Assembly (NCBI GenBank): GCA_963757265.1
Contig: CAVWRA010000004.1
Location: 434,001-498,000, forward strand
DNA length: 64,000 nucleotides
Origin: CAIVVT01 sp963757265
Lineage (GTDB): Bacteria; Acidobacteriota; Terriglobia; Bryobacterales; Bryobacteraceae
Direction: 5' to 3'
Shown here piece after piece: positions 16,945 through 24,720 of the stretch (position 1 is its first letter; each line of letters opens with the position of its first letter). The notes beneath the pieces were generated by a model. That model searched no databases. It saw nothing but the letters and a program-made list of their open reading frames with translations, and was not told the origin of the DNA. Position numbers and translations under genes: made by a program.

Positions 16945-19068
16945 TCAGTCGCCGAAGCTGCCGATCTCCTCGCGCTGTTCGGTCTCCGCCGGAGCCGGCT
17001 TGGGAGCGGCCTGGATCCCGCCATTGGCCCCGCCAATCTGAACCAGGTTCAACTCGGGCTCCTTCAGGATGTGCTTCTTGTAGAGCGCCATCATCTTGGC
17101 GTTCTCCTCATCCTGCACCTTCTTCAGCCGCTCGTCGCGCGCCCGCATCTTCTCCTCGCGCGCCGTCTTGGCGATGCCCAGCTTGTCCAGGTCGTGCTGC
17201 ACCTCATTGGTGACGATCTCCTCGCGCAGCACCAGCGCATGCTCGGTAGAGTTCAATGCCACTTTCTTGCCGCCGGCGAAGATCTCGTGCCGCCCGTGCT
17301 CCTCATACCACTTGGTCAGCGTGGCGGTCATGTGCATCTTCTCGACGATATTGCGCCAGCCGACGCCGGTATTGTATGCGCAGAAGCTGATCTCGCCCTC
17401 CTGCGTGGCGTAGGGAATGATGCACTGCTCGGTGCGCCGGAAATCGTAGTTGAACAGATCCTGGAACCACATCCCGGCGATGAACAGGAAATTCCAGCGG
17501 TCCTTGCGCCGCCGCTCGATGTCCTCTTTGGTGCGCCCCGCGCCGGTCTTGCCGTAGGTATTGCCCGTGGCGCCGAAGGTCTTGTCGAACTTCTGCAGCA
17601 GGTCGACCAGCTTGAAGTGCCTGGGCGCGGTGAACGGGTTGTAGTTGCGCATCAGCGACAGCGCCATGCCCGCCACCGAGAGGAACCGTCCGCGCGCCGC
17701 GTCGTTGATCCGCTGAATGTCGCGCGCCAGCCGGTCGCCGTTCAGGAACGCCGTCACCGGCACGGCTTCCTTGGTTTCCTTGTCGATCATCAGGCCCATG
17801 CCCACGCCGCAGTTGGGATGGCAGCCGCAGCTCAGGTGGCCCCAGTCGGCCGCCGGCCCGTGCACCAGGTCGGCCCAGTCGGAGAAGGTGCCCATGAACG
17901 AGATCGGGTACCAGTCGCGCGTCGGCTCGCCCAGCCCGGTCTGCTTCTTGACGTCGTGCGCCAGGTGCGACAGCGTGTAGCGCTGGGCCTGGCGCCGCTC
18001 GTCGGTGACCGCCTCGTCGCGACCCGTGAACGACACCGGCTGGAAGCTCAGGAAGCTGATCTTCTTGGGGTTGTCCAGCGCGAACTGGATGATCCGTCCC
18101 ACCTGCTCGTTGTTGATGCCGTTGATGAGCGTGATCACCGGCACGATGTCCACCCCCGCCGAGTGCAGGTTCTCGATCGCCCGCAGCTTCACGTCGAACA
18201 GGTTGCCCACCTTGCGGTGCGAATTGGCCGCGTTGCCGATGCCGTCAAACTGCAGGTAGGCGTACCGCAGGCCGGCCTCGGCCGCCTTCTCGCAAAACTC
18301 CTTCGACTTGGCGAACTCGATCCCGTTGGTCGCCGCCTGGGTCAACTTGTAGCCCACCTGCACGCAGTACCGTACCGCGTCCAGGAAGTACGGCGACAGC
18401 GTCGGCTCGCCGCCCGAAAACTGCACCGACATCTGGCGGTGCGGCTTGATCCGCAGCGCGTTGTCGAGCATCGTCTTGATGTCTTCCCAGCTCAGCTCGT
18501 GCACGAACCCGACCTGGTTGGCGTCCATGAAGCACGGGTCGCACATCATGTTGCAGCGGTTGGTCAGGTCGATCGTCAGCACCGCGCCGCGCCCGTGCGT
18601 GATCGTCGACGAGCCGTGATGATGCAGGTCGGCGTCGTTGTGCGCCCGGATGTCGCGCCCCGGAAAGACCTCTTCCAGGTGCTTGAAAAACGCCGTGTCG
18701 ATCGCCATCACGTCCTCGAAGTGGCCGTGAATTGGGCAGTCCTTCACCATCAGGATCTTGCCGTCGCGCTCGATGATCTGGGCCTTGATCTCGCCCGGCC
18801 GCTCGTTCACCAGGATGCTGACGTCCTTCTTGCCGTCAATCACCTGCTGGCGGATCTCCGGAATGCACTTGGGGCACAGCGAATCCGTCGTCCGCGGCCA
18901 GCCCAGCTTGGGCTTCATCTTTTCGTACGATTTCAACAGCGGCTGTTCCGACCACTTCGGCGTAAAGCCCGGGTTCTGCTTGATCTGGTTCAGCGTGTCA
19001 AAGGCCTGCCACATGGCATTCGCAGCCACGGCCGCAGCCTTTTCGACATACTTTACAGGTTTATGCAT
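16945..19068 (-). CDS. Radical SAM protein, COG1964 / Tes-like (candidate membrane-lipid enzyme)
   Basis: This 707-residue protein has a cysteine pair in SLCPKC (C65, C68) and CPIHGH (C111, H114) before the canonical radical SAM cluster motif CxxxCxxC in NRCNMMCDPC (C172, C176, C179), then FSGGEPTLSP. That N-terminal extra cluster site followed by the SAM barrel is the layout of COG1964, the group of archaeal tetraether lipid synthase (Tes). Bacterial relatives have been proposed to join lipid tails into membrane-spanning lipids such as iso-diabolic acid, abundant in Acidobacteria. Further conserved cysteines are seen in HLSCGCHPNCG. The C-terminus is a charged helix and a Pro/Ala-rich tail. 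Lipid function is inference; the radical SAM assignment is firm. It is a single gene, divergent from queG. Confidence 0.8.
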   Translation of the reverse strand: MHKPVKYVEKAAAVAANAMWQAFDTLNQIKQNPGFTPKWSEQPLLKSYEKMKPKLGWPRTTDSLCPKCIPEIRQQVIDGKKDVSILVNERPGEIKAQIIERDGKILMVKDCPIHGHFEDVMAIDTAFFKHLEEVFPGRDIRAHNDADLHHHGSSTITHGRGAVLTIDLTNRCNMMCDPCFMDANQVGFVHELSWEDIKTMLDNALRIKPHRQMSVQFSGGEPTLSPYFLDAVRYCVQVGYKLTQAATNGIEFAKSKEFCEKAAEAGLRYAYLQFDGIGNAANSHRKVGNLFDVKLRAIENLHSAGVDIVPVITLINGINNEQVGRIIQFALDNPKKISFLSFQPVSFTGRDEAVTDERRQAQRYTLSHLAHDVKKQTGLGEPTRDWYPISFMGTFSDWADLVHGPAADWGHLSCGCHPNCGVGMGLMIDKETKEAVPVTAFLNGDRLARDIQRINDAARGRFLSVAGMALSLMRNYNPFTAPRHFKLVDLLQKFDKTFGATGNTYGKTGAGRTKEDIERRRKDRWNFLFIAGMWFQDLFNYDFRRTEQCIIPYATQEGEISFCAYNTGVGWRNIVEKMHMTATLTKWYEEHGRHEIFAGGKKVALNSTEHALVLREEIVTNEVQHDLDKLGIAKTAREEKMRARDERLKKVQDEENAKMMALYKKHILKEPELNLVQIGGANGGIQAAPKPAPAETEQREEIGSFGD

Positions 19069-19243
19069 GATTCAAACCGCTCCCTCACCTCGATGATCCG
19101 GACGGATTTCTTCTCCTCTGAATTCTATGCAAATCGACCGCAAAGGAGTACCAACTCCGGTCGAATGGGGAGGAATAGACTCCGATTGGTAATATCCCGC
19201 GCCGAACGGTACCCCTCAGTACTCGGCCCTGGAGCGTAGTAGC

Positions 19244-20380
19244 ATGATTTACATGGAGATAGCGCCGCAGCGCGAGACCCCCACTCGGCAACGGTTCATT
19301 GAACTCGCCCGCGCCTGCGGCTTCGAGCTCGCCGGCGTCGCCCCGGCTCTCCCCCTGTCCGAGTTTGCCTTTTATCGGCAATGGGTTGCGGCCGGCCTGG
19401 CTGGCCCGATGGACTACTTGGCCGACCATCGCCTCGCCGCCCGCGCCGACCCGCGCCATCTGCTGCCCGCGGCCCAAAGCGTCCTCTGCGTCGGCAAGTT
19501 ATACAAGACGAAAGAGCCGGAACCCGTGCCCGGCTCCGGAAAAGTCTCCTGCTATGCCTGGGGCTCCGGCGACTACCACGACGTCCTCCGCGCCGCCCTG
19601 GAGCGGCTGGCGACGCAACTGCGCGATCTGTGGGGCGATTTCGAGTACCGCATCTCGGTCGACACCGCGCCGCTGCTCGAACGCGCCTATGCCCAGGCCG
19701 CCGGCCTCGGCTGGATCGGCAAGAACACTTGTCTGATCAACCAGCCCCTCGGCTCCTGGTTCTTCCTGGGCGGGATCCTCGTCTCCGTCGCCCTCCCGCC
19801 CGACTCGCCGCCGCCCGACCGGTGTGGCGTCTGCCGCCGCTGCATCGACGCCTGCCCCACCCAGGCCCTCGTTCCCAATCCCGGCCCTTCCGGCCCGGCG
19901 TGGCAGCTCGACGCCCGCCTCTGCATCTCCACCCTGACCATCGAGCAGCGCGGCCCCACGCCCGAGCCCCTGCGCGCCCCCACCGGCGATCTGCTCTTCG
20001 GCTGCGACATCTGCCAGGACGTTTGCCCCTGGAACTCCCGCGCGCCCGTCACCGCGGAACCCGCCTTCCAGCCCCTCCACGCCCGCCCCGACCCCATCGA
20101 AATCGCGTCCCTCACCGAGGCCGAATTCCGCGCCCGCTTCCGCCGCACTCCGCTCTGGCGCGCCCGCCGCTCCGGCCTGCTCCGCAACGCCGCCACCGTC
20201 ATGGGCAACTCCGGCGACCCGCGCTGCCGCTCCGTTCTCGAGCGCCTCGCCGCCTCTTCCGATCCCGGCGTCGCCGCGCACGCCCGCTGGGCGCTCCGCC
20301 GCCTCGGGGGGTCCACCGCGCCGCCGGATCCCGGACACGCCGGCATGAAATGCCAATGTGAAAGGATGGAGAGCGGATGA
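19244..20380 (+). CDS. queG: Epoxyqueuosine reductase
   Basis: A cobalamin-dependent iron-sulfur enzyme of the last step of tRNA queuosine synthesis, reducing epoxyqueuosine in tRNA to queuosine. The 378-residue protein shows the catalytic Asp in VDTAPLLERAYA (D140), GLGWIGKNTCLI, and two 4Fe-4S motifs: CGVCRRCIDACPT (C194, C197, C200, C204) and CDICQDVCPWN (C254, C257, C261). A short HEAT-like C-terminus follows. A GGAG lies about 10 bases before the ATG at 19244; the in-frame ATG at 19253 is an alternative. The stop overlaps the start of the TPR gene (ATGA), so the two are co-transcribed. Codons here end overwhelmingly in C, unlike the G-ending codons of the alpha-galactosidase. Confidence 0.92.
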   Translation: MIYMEIAPQRETPTRQRFIELARACGFELAGVAPALPLSEFAFYRQWVAAGLAGPMDYLADHRLAARADPRHLLPAAQSVLCVGKLYKTKEPEPVPGSGKVSCYAWGSGDYHDVLRAALERLATQLRDLWGDFEYRISVDTAPLLERAYAQAAGLGWIGKNTCLINQPLGSWFFLGGILVSVALPPDSPPPDRCGVCRRCIDACPTQALVPNPGPSGPAWQLDARLCISTLTIEQRGPTPEPLRAPTGDLLFGCDICQDVCPWNSRAPVTAEPAFQPLHARPDPIEIASLTEAEFRARFRRTPLWRARRSGLLRNAATVMGNSGDPRCRSVLERLAASSDPGVAAHARWALRRLGGSTAPPDPGHAGMKCQCERMESG

Positions 20381-21615
20381 GGGCCGTCGCACTTCTGATG
20401 GCGCTGCTAGCCGCGGCCCCGCCGCGCGTCCATCCTCCCACGGCCCGCCCGCCGCTCGACCCTCTCGTCGCCGCGGGCTTCGAGCACTTCTACAACATCG
20501 AATACCCCGAAGCCATCGCCCTCTTCCAGCGCGCCATCGCCGCCCGCCCCGCCGACCCCGACCGCTACAACCACCTCGCCGAAGCCGTCCTTTTCGGCAT
20601 GATGTACCGCTGCGGCGCCCTGGAAAGCCAGATGGTCACCGGCGGCAACCCCTTCCTCCGTCGGCCCAAAATGGAGCCCACCCCCGACGAGCAGCGCCTC
20701 TTCTCCACGTCCATCGACAAGGTGCTCGATCTGACCAACCACACCCTCGCTGCCCATCCCAATGATGAAGACGCCCTCTACGCCCAGGGCGTCGCCCTCG
20801 GCTTCCGCAGCACCTACGACTACCTGGTGCGCAAGGCCTGGCTGGACGCTCTCCGCGACGCTACCGCCGCCCGCAAGCTCCACAACCGCGTCACCGAGAT
20901 GGACCCCGCTCGCGTGGATGCCCGCATGATGCAGGGAGCGCACGATTACCTGGTCGGCTCGCTGCCCCTGGCCTACCGCATGATCGGTTTTCTCGCCGGC
21001 TTCCACGGCGACCGCGAACAGGGCATCCGCGCCCTCCGCCTGGTCGCCGAAAAGGGCGTCAACAACAAGGTCGATGCCCAGATCCTGCTCGGCGTCATCG
21101 CCCGCCGCGAGCGCCGCCCGTGGGAGGTCATCCCCCTGATCGAGCAGCTCCACGCCCGCTACCCGCGCAACTTCCTCGTCCTCTTCGAGCTCTCCCAGAT
21201 GTACGCCGATATGGGCGAAAAGGAGAAGGCCCTCCAGGCCCTCGACGACATCGACCGCCTCAAGCGCACCGGCGCCCCCGGCTTCCGCACCCTCCCCGAG
21301 GAGCGCATCGAGTACGCCCGCGGCAATCTCCTCTTCTGGTATGAGGACTTCGACGCCGCCATCGGCCAGCTCCAGCGCGCCACCGCCCACGCCGCGGCCC
21401 TCGACCCCAACTCCGGCCCCTCCGCCTGGCTCCGCCTGGGCCAGTGCTACGACATCTGTGGCCGCCGCCGCGACGCCCTCCAGGCCTACAACGCCGCGAT
21501 CGCCTTCACCCCCGCCTCCGACCCCGCCCACGAGGCCCGCAAGTACCTCTCATCCCCCTTCACCCTCGCCCAAAAGCACGAAATCGACCGCGCCACGCGG
21601 CTCCAGGCTCCGTAG
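20377..21615 (+). CDS. Secreted TPR-repeat protein
   Basis: This 412-residue protein starts with a signal-like segment (MRAVALLMALLAAAPP), followed by helical repeats with TPR features. These include a unit near residue 45 (YPEAIALFQRAIAARPADPD), one near 270 (MYADMGEKEKALQALDDID) and a last one near 350 (WLRLGQCYDICGRRRDALQAYNAAIAFTP). No catalytic motif is seen. Such proteins usually act as protein-interaction scaffolds outside the cytoplasm. It is translationally coupled to queG by a 4-base overlap, but there is no evident functional link. It shares with queG an extreme preference for C-ending codons. Confidence 0.8.
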   Translation: MRAVALLMALLAAAPPRVHPPTARPPLDPLVAAGFEHFYNIEYPEAIALFQRAIAARPADPDRYNHLAEAVLFGMMYRCGALESQMVTGGNPFLRRPKMEPTPDEQRLFSTSIDKVLDLTNHTLAAHPNDEDALYAQGVALGFRSTYDYLVRKAWLDALRDATAARKLHNRVTEMDPARVDARMMQGAHDYLVGSLPLAYRMIGFLAGFHGDREQGIRALRLVAEKGVNNKVDAQILLGVIARRERRPWEVIPLIEQLHARYPRNFLVLFELSQMYADMGEKEKALQALDDIDRLKRTGAPGFRTLPEERIEYARGNLLFWYEDFDAAIGQLQRATAHAAALDPNSGPSAWLRLGQCYDICGRRRDALQAYNAAIAFTPASDPAHEARKYLSSPFTLAQKHEIDRATRLQAP

Positions 21616-21978
21616 CCGGGAGCGGCCTGCTTCTTATGCAGCATTTTCCAATTCAAGAATGAGCCTGAACCTGCTTGACGGCGGGTCTAACCTGGGTTGA
21701 TAGCCCGCTTCTGCTCCCCCGCTATCCCTGCTCTTTGAAAATTCGAACAGAGAGCGAACAGAAAATCGAAAGATAGGAACTAAGTCATTCATTCTAAAAG
21801 ATATGAATGGCAATTGGCTTTGTTCCACACTTTTTATATTTGCGCTTGCCGGCCCTTCGACACCCCTGCCGGAATCTTGTGCGGTGAGTGCAGGAGAGCA
21901 TCACCCAGCCACGCGCCGCATCGGGTGCCTGAATAGCATCTAAGTTATTGTTAATAAATGACTTATTTAAGGCAAAAC
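21616..21978. other. Intergenic region between convergent genes, holds a dispersed repeat
   Basis: No gene is supported in these 363 bases. The centre is AT-rich relative to the genome and contains the 96-base repeat described separately. The last ~60 bases include TAATAAATGACTTATTTAA, again with an AATGACTTA core like those in the 5.8-6.0 kb spacer. I see no clear terminator for either the TPR gene or the ABC transporter gene. Confidence 0.5.
21731..21826. repeat. Dispersed 96-base repeat, copy A
   Basis: Shares with copy B (42681-42776) the ordered blocks TTTGAAAA, AGAGCGAA, AAATCGAA, GATAG, TAAGTC, TCATTCTAAAA and CAATTGGCTTTGTTCC, over the same 96-base length with small internal shifts. 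Read on the minus strand, both copies give similar short peptides starting ME(E)QSQL and containing FRM.DL, but there is no ribosome site and no continuing frame. I therefore regard it as a non-coding repeat family. Confidence 0.7.
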
Positions 21979-24720
21979 CTACGCGCTTTGCCGCTGCACC
22001 AGGCGCGCGAACAACCCTTCCTGAGTCACCAGTTCGTCGTAGCTGCCCTGCTGCACCACGCGTCCGGCCTCGATGACGTAGATCCGGTCGGCCTGCCGGA
22101 TCGTGCTCAGCCGGTGCGCCACCAGGATGCGCGTCACCTGGAGGCGGTTCAGACTCGCGGTCACGATGGCCTGCGTGCGGTTGTCCAGTGCGCTGGTGGC
22201 TTCGTCGAACACCACGATGCTCGGGTTGCGCACCAGCGCGCGGGCGATCAGTAACCGTTGCCGTTGCCCGCCCGAGATGTTGCCTCCGCCTTCGGCGATC
22301 ACCGTGTGCATGCCCATCGGCATGTTCTCGATGTCCTCGGCCAGGCCTGCCGCCCGGGCCGCCTCCCAGGCCTGCTCCATGGTGCAAAAGCCGCCGCTGG
22401 CGATGTTCTCGAAGATCGAGCCCGACATGATCTTGCCGTCCTGCGTGACCACGCCAATCTGCCGCCGCACGGCCGTGATGTCCAGACTCGACAATTCGTG
22501 GCCGTCGAGGTAGATCGCCCCCGACATCGGCGTCTCGAAGTGCAGCAGCAGGTTGAGGATGGTCGATTTGCCGCTGCCCGAGGGTCCTGTCAATGCAATG
22601 CACTGGCCCGGCGTGGCGTGGATCGTCACGTCCTCCAGCGTCATCGGCCCGTCGCTGCGGTAGCGGAAGGTGGCGTGCTCGATATCGATCCGGCCCCGCA
22701 GCCGGCCGACGCTCGACTTCGAGGTGTCCACCTCGGGAGTCTCATCGAGGATTCCGCGCACCCGGTTCCACAGGTTGTACGCCACCACCATGCCTGCGAG
22801 CACGTCGGAGGCCTGGGTCAGGCTCGTCAGGAAAATGGTCTGTGCGGCGATGAAAGCCAGGAACGTGCCCAGCGGCAGCGCCGCCCCGTCCGTACCCCGC
22901 GCCGCCGGCACGCCGGGCCCCAGCATGTACAGGAACGAGGAGGCCAGCGCCAGCACCGGCACGGTCAAGTTGACCAGCCGGATCTCGTCCTTCAACTCCT
23001 GCACCCGCAAGCTCAGGGCCTGCTTCCGGCTGTACTCCCGGGTCCAATGCGCGAACGCGCGCCGCTCGGCGCCCGCAACGCGCAGCTTCGATACCGCGTT
23101 GATCAGCTGCAGCACCATCCCCGACAGGATCCCGTCCACCTCCTGCACCCGGGCCTGCAGCCGCGACAGTCGGCCCACCCGGATCGCCAGCCAGCCGACC
23201 ACTACCAGGCCGCTGGCCAGCGCGATGCAGCCCAGCTTCAAGTCGTAATAGAACATCAGCGCCAGGGTCACGAAGGAGGCCGCGCCGGCGAACAGGGTGC
23301 GTAGCGCCTCAGTGGACAGAATCTGCTCCATGCGCGTCAGCGCGTAGGCCCGCGCGCTCAGATTCCCGGCCGTGTGGCGCCGGAAGAACGCCGGGCGCAG
23401 CTTGAGCAGGAAATCCCACACCCCCGACTGCAACTCGGTGTAGAGCGCGCTCTGCACCCGCAGCGTCGCCAGCGACTGCGTCAGCAGGAACAGCATCGCC
23501 CCGACGGCCGAAGCGAGCATCGCCAGCGCCAATTGCCACACCATGTTGCGGTCGGCGTCGGGGATCGCCTGATCGATCAGCACCGACGTGGCCTGGGGAG
23601 CCACCAGGCCGAGCGCCATGGCGAAGATGCCCGCCAGAACGATGGCTCGCAGGTCGCGCCGGTTGTTCTCCAGCGCGAAGCGGATCAGCGCCATCGTGCG
23701 CCGGTCCCGCGGGAACGACCGGTACAGCACATAGCCTCGCGGCTCGAGCGAGAAGGCGGTCTCCGCATCCACGCGCCGCCGGCTCCCGTCGGCCGGGTCG
23801 AACAGCTCATAGCGCGGCTCGCCAAACACGCCCGCTTGCGCCGGAACGAGCGCAACGGGCTGGTTCCCCTCCTTGAGAAACCCCAGCAGCGGACCGTTCT
23901 CGTCTTCCCACCACGCTCCGCTGAGAACCACCATTCGGGTGCGAAATCCAGAGCGCTGCGCGATCGCCGATAAGTGGGACTGCCGGCTCCCATCGTCCAC
24001 GGCCGGCCGGATGGTGATGCCCTGGACGCGTCCGATCGCCCGCAAAGCCACCAGTAGGTGCGAGCCCTCGAGTGCGATGTGTTCACGTGCCCCGCTGGCC
24101 GTGGCATCGGCCAGATGCTCCAGGGCGCGCGTGGCTAGCGCCTCGTCCACCCTCTGGCGCTCCTCGAACCGGCGCCGGTCTGCTTCCTCCTGGTGTGACG
24201 CATTCTCGGACCACGCCGCATAGAAGGCCGGCGTCAGCCGGTCCAGCGCCTGGAGGGAGTTCTCCTCCGGCCGCGGTTGGAAATCCGGGCCTCCGGCGGG
24301 CTGTCCGGTCCCGGCAGCGCGGCCGAGATGCTCCAGCCAATGGGCAATCGCCAGCTCCAATTTCAAATCCGCCGTTCGCGGCGGATAGGGCAGCGGCCGG
24401 ATGCGGCTCTCTTCGAGCGATAGAGCCATGAGTTGCCAGGCGCCGGCGGGCGCGGGCATGGGTGGTATGATCTCGCCCGGCGCCACGCTGAACAGAAAGT
24501 GCCGCGCGCTCGTGACCGGCCTGTCGTCGCGCTCCCCGCCCGGCTCGCGGGGCGCCGTGCGGGTGACGTCTCCGCGCGCGGCCGCGCCCCGCGTCGCCGC
24601 GAAGATGCCCAGCCCACCGGATTCCACCTTCCAGGCCGTGCCCGCATCGTCCAGCCACAGCGGCTGGTTGTCCCACAGCACCATCCCCTCCGACGGGCCC
24701 TTCACCGGTATGCCGCTCAC
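21979..24720 (-). CDS. NHLM-type bacteriocin export ABC transporter, second subunit (no peptidase)
   Basis: A 913-residue ABC exporter half with a long N-terminal region (about 1-330) lacking C39 residues, a six-helix membrane domain (about 340-640) and a C-terminal ATPase. Walker A is GPSGSGKST, the signature is ISGGQRQRLLIARAL, Walker B is IVVFDEATSALD, and the H-loop is in LVAHRLST. The architecture fits the NHLM_micro_ABC2 family, which pairs with a peptidase-ABC protein to export peptides carrying nitrile-hydratase-like or Nif11 leaders. It overlaps the upstream ABC gene by 4 bases (ATGA), so the two are made together and likely form a heterodimer in the inner membrane. No maturation enzyme or precursor gene follows. 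Confidence 0.85.
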   Translation of the reverse strand: MSGIPVKGPSEGMVLWDNQPLWLDDAGTAWKVESGGLGIFAATRGAAARGDVTRTAPREPGGERDDRPVTSARHFLFSVAPGEIIPPMPAPAGAWQLMALSLEESRIRPLPYPPRTADLKLELAIAHWLEHLGRAAGTGQPAGGPDFQPRPEENSLQALDRLTPAFYAAWSENASHQEEADRRRFEERQRVDEALATRALEHLADATASGAREHIALEGSHLLVALRAIGRVQGITIRPAVDDGSRQSHLSAIAQRSGFRTRMVVLSGAWWEDENGPLLGFLKEGNQPVALVPAQAGVFGEPRYELFDPADGSRRRVDAETAFSLEPRGYVLYRSFPRDRRTMALIRFALENNRRDLRAIVLAGIFAMALGLVAPQATSVLIDQAIPDADRNMVWQLALAMLASAVGAMLFLLTQSLATLRVQSALYTELQSGVWDFLLKLRPAFFRRHTAGNLSARAYALTRMEQILSTEALRTLFAGAASFVTLALMFYYDLKLGCIALASGLVVVGWLAIRVGRLSRLQARVQEVDGILSGMVLQLINAVSKLRVAGAERRAFAHWTREYSRKQALSLRVQELKDEIRLVNLTVPVLALASSFLYMLGPGVPAARGTDGAALPLGTFLAFIAAQTIFLTSLTQASDVLAGMVVAYNLWNRVRGILDETPEVDTSKSSVGRLRGRIDIEHATFRYRSDGPMTLEDVTIHATPGQCIALTGPSGSGKSTILNLLLHFETPMSGAIYLDGHELSSLDITAVRRQIGVVTQDGKIMSGSIFENIASGGFCTMEQAWEAARAAGLAEDIENMPMGMHTVIAEGGGNISGGQRQRLLIARALVRNPSIVVFDEATSALDNRTQAIVTASLNRLQVTRILVAHRLSTIRQADRIYVIEAGRVVQQGSYDELVTQEGLFARLVQRQSA

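Noticed and set aside
15003..17036. 677-codon minus-strand frame over the histidine kinase
   Set aside because: Spans a terminator hairpin and the complement of conserved HisKA/HATPase/REC sequence; a shadow.
16927..19239. Very long plus-strand open frame (770 codons) over the radical SAM gene
   Set aside because: It is an antisense shadow in GC-rich DNA; the minus strand encodes a protein with clear cysteine motifs, and the antisense product is His/Arg/Val-rich with no recognisable fold.
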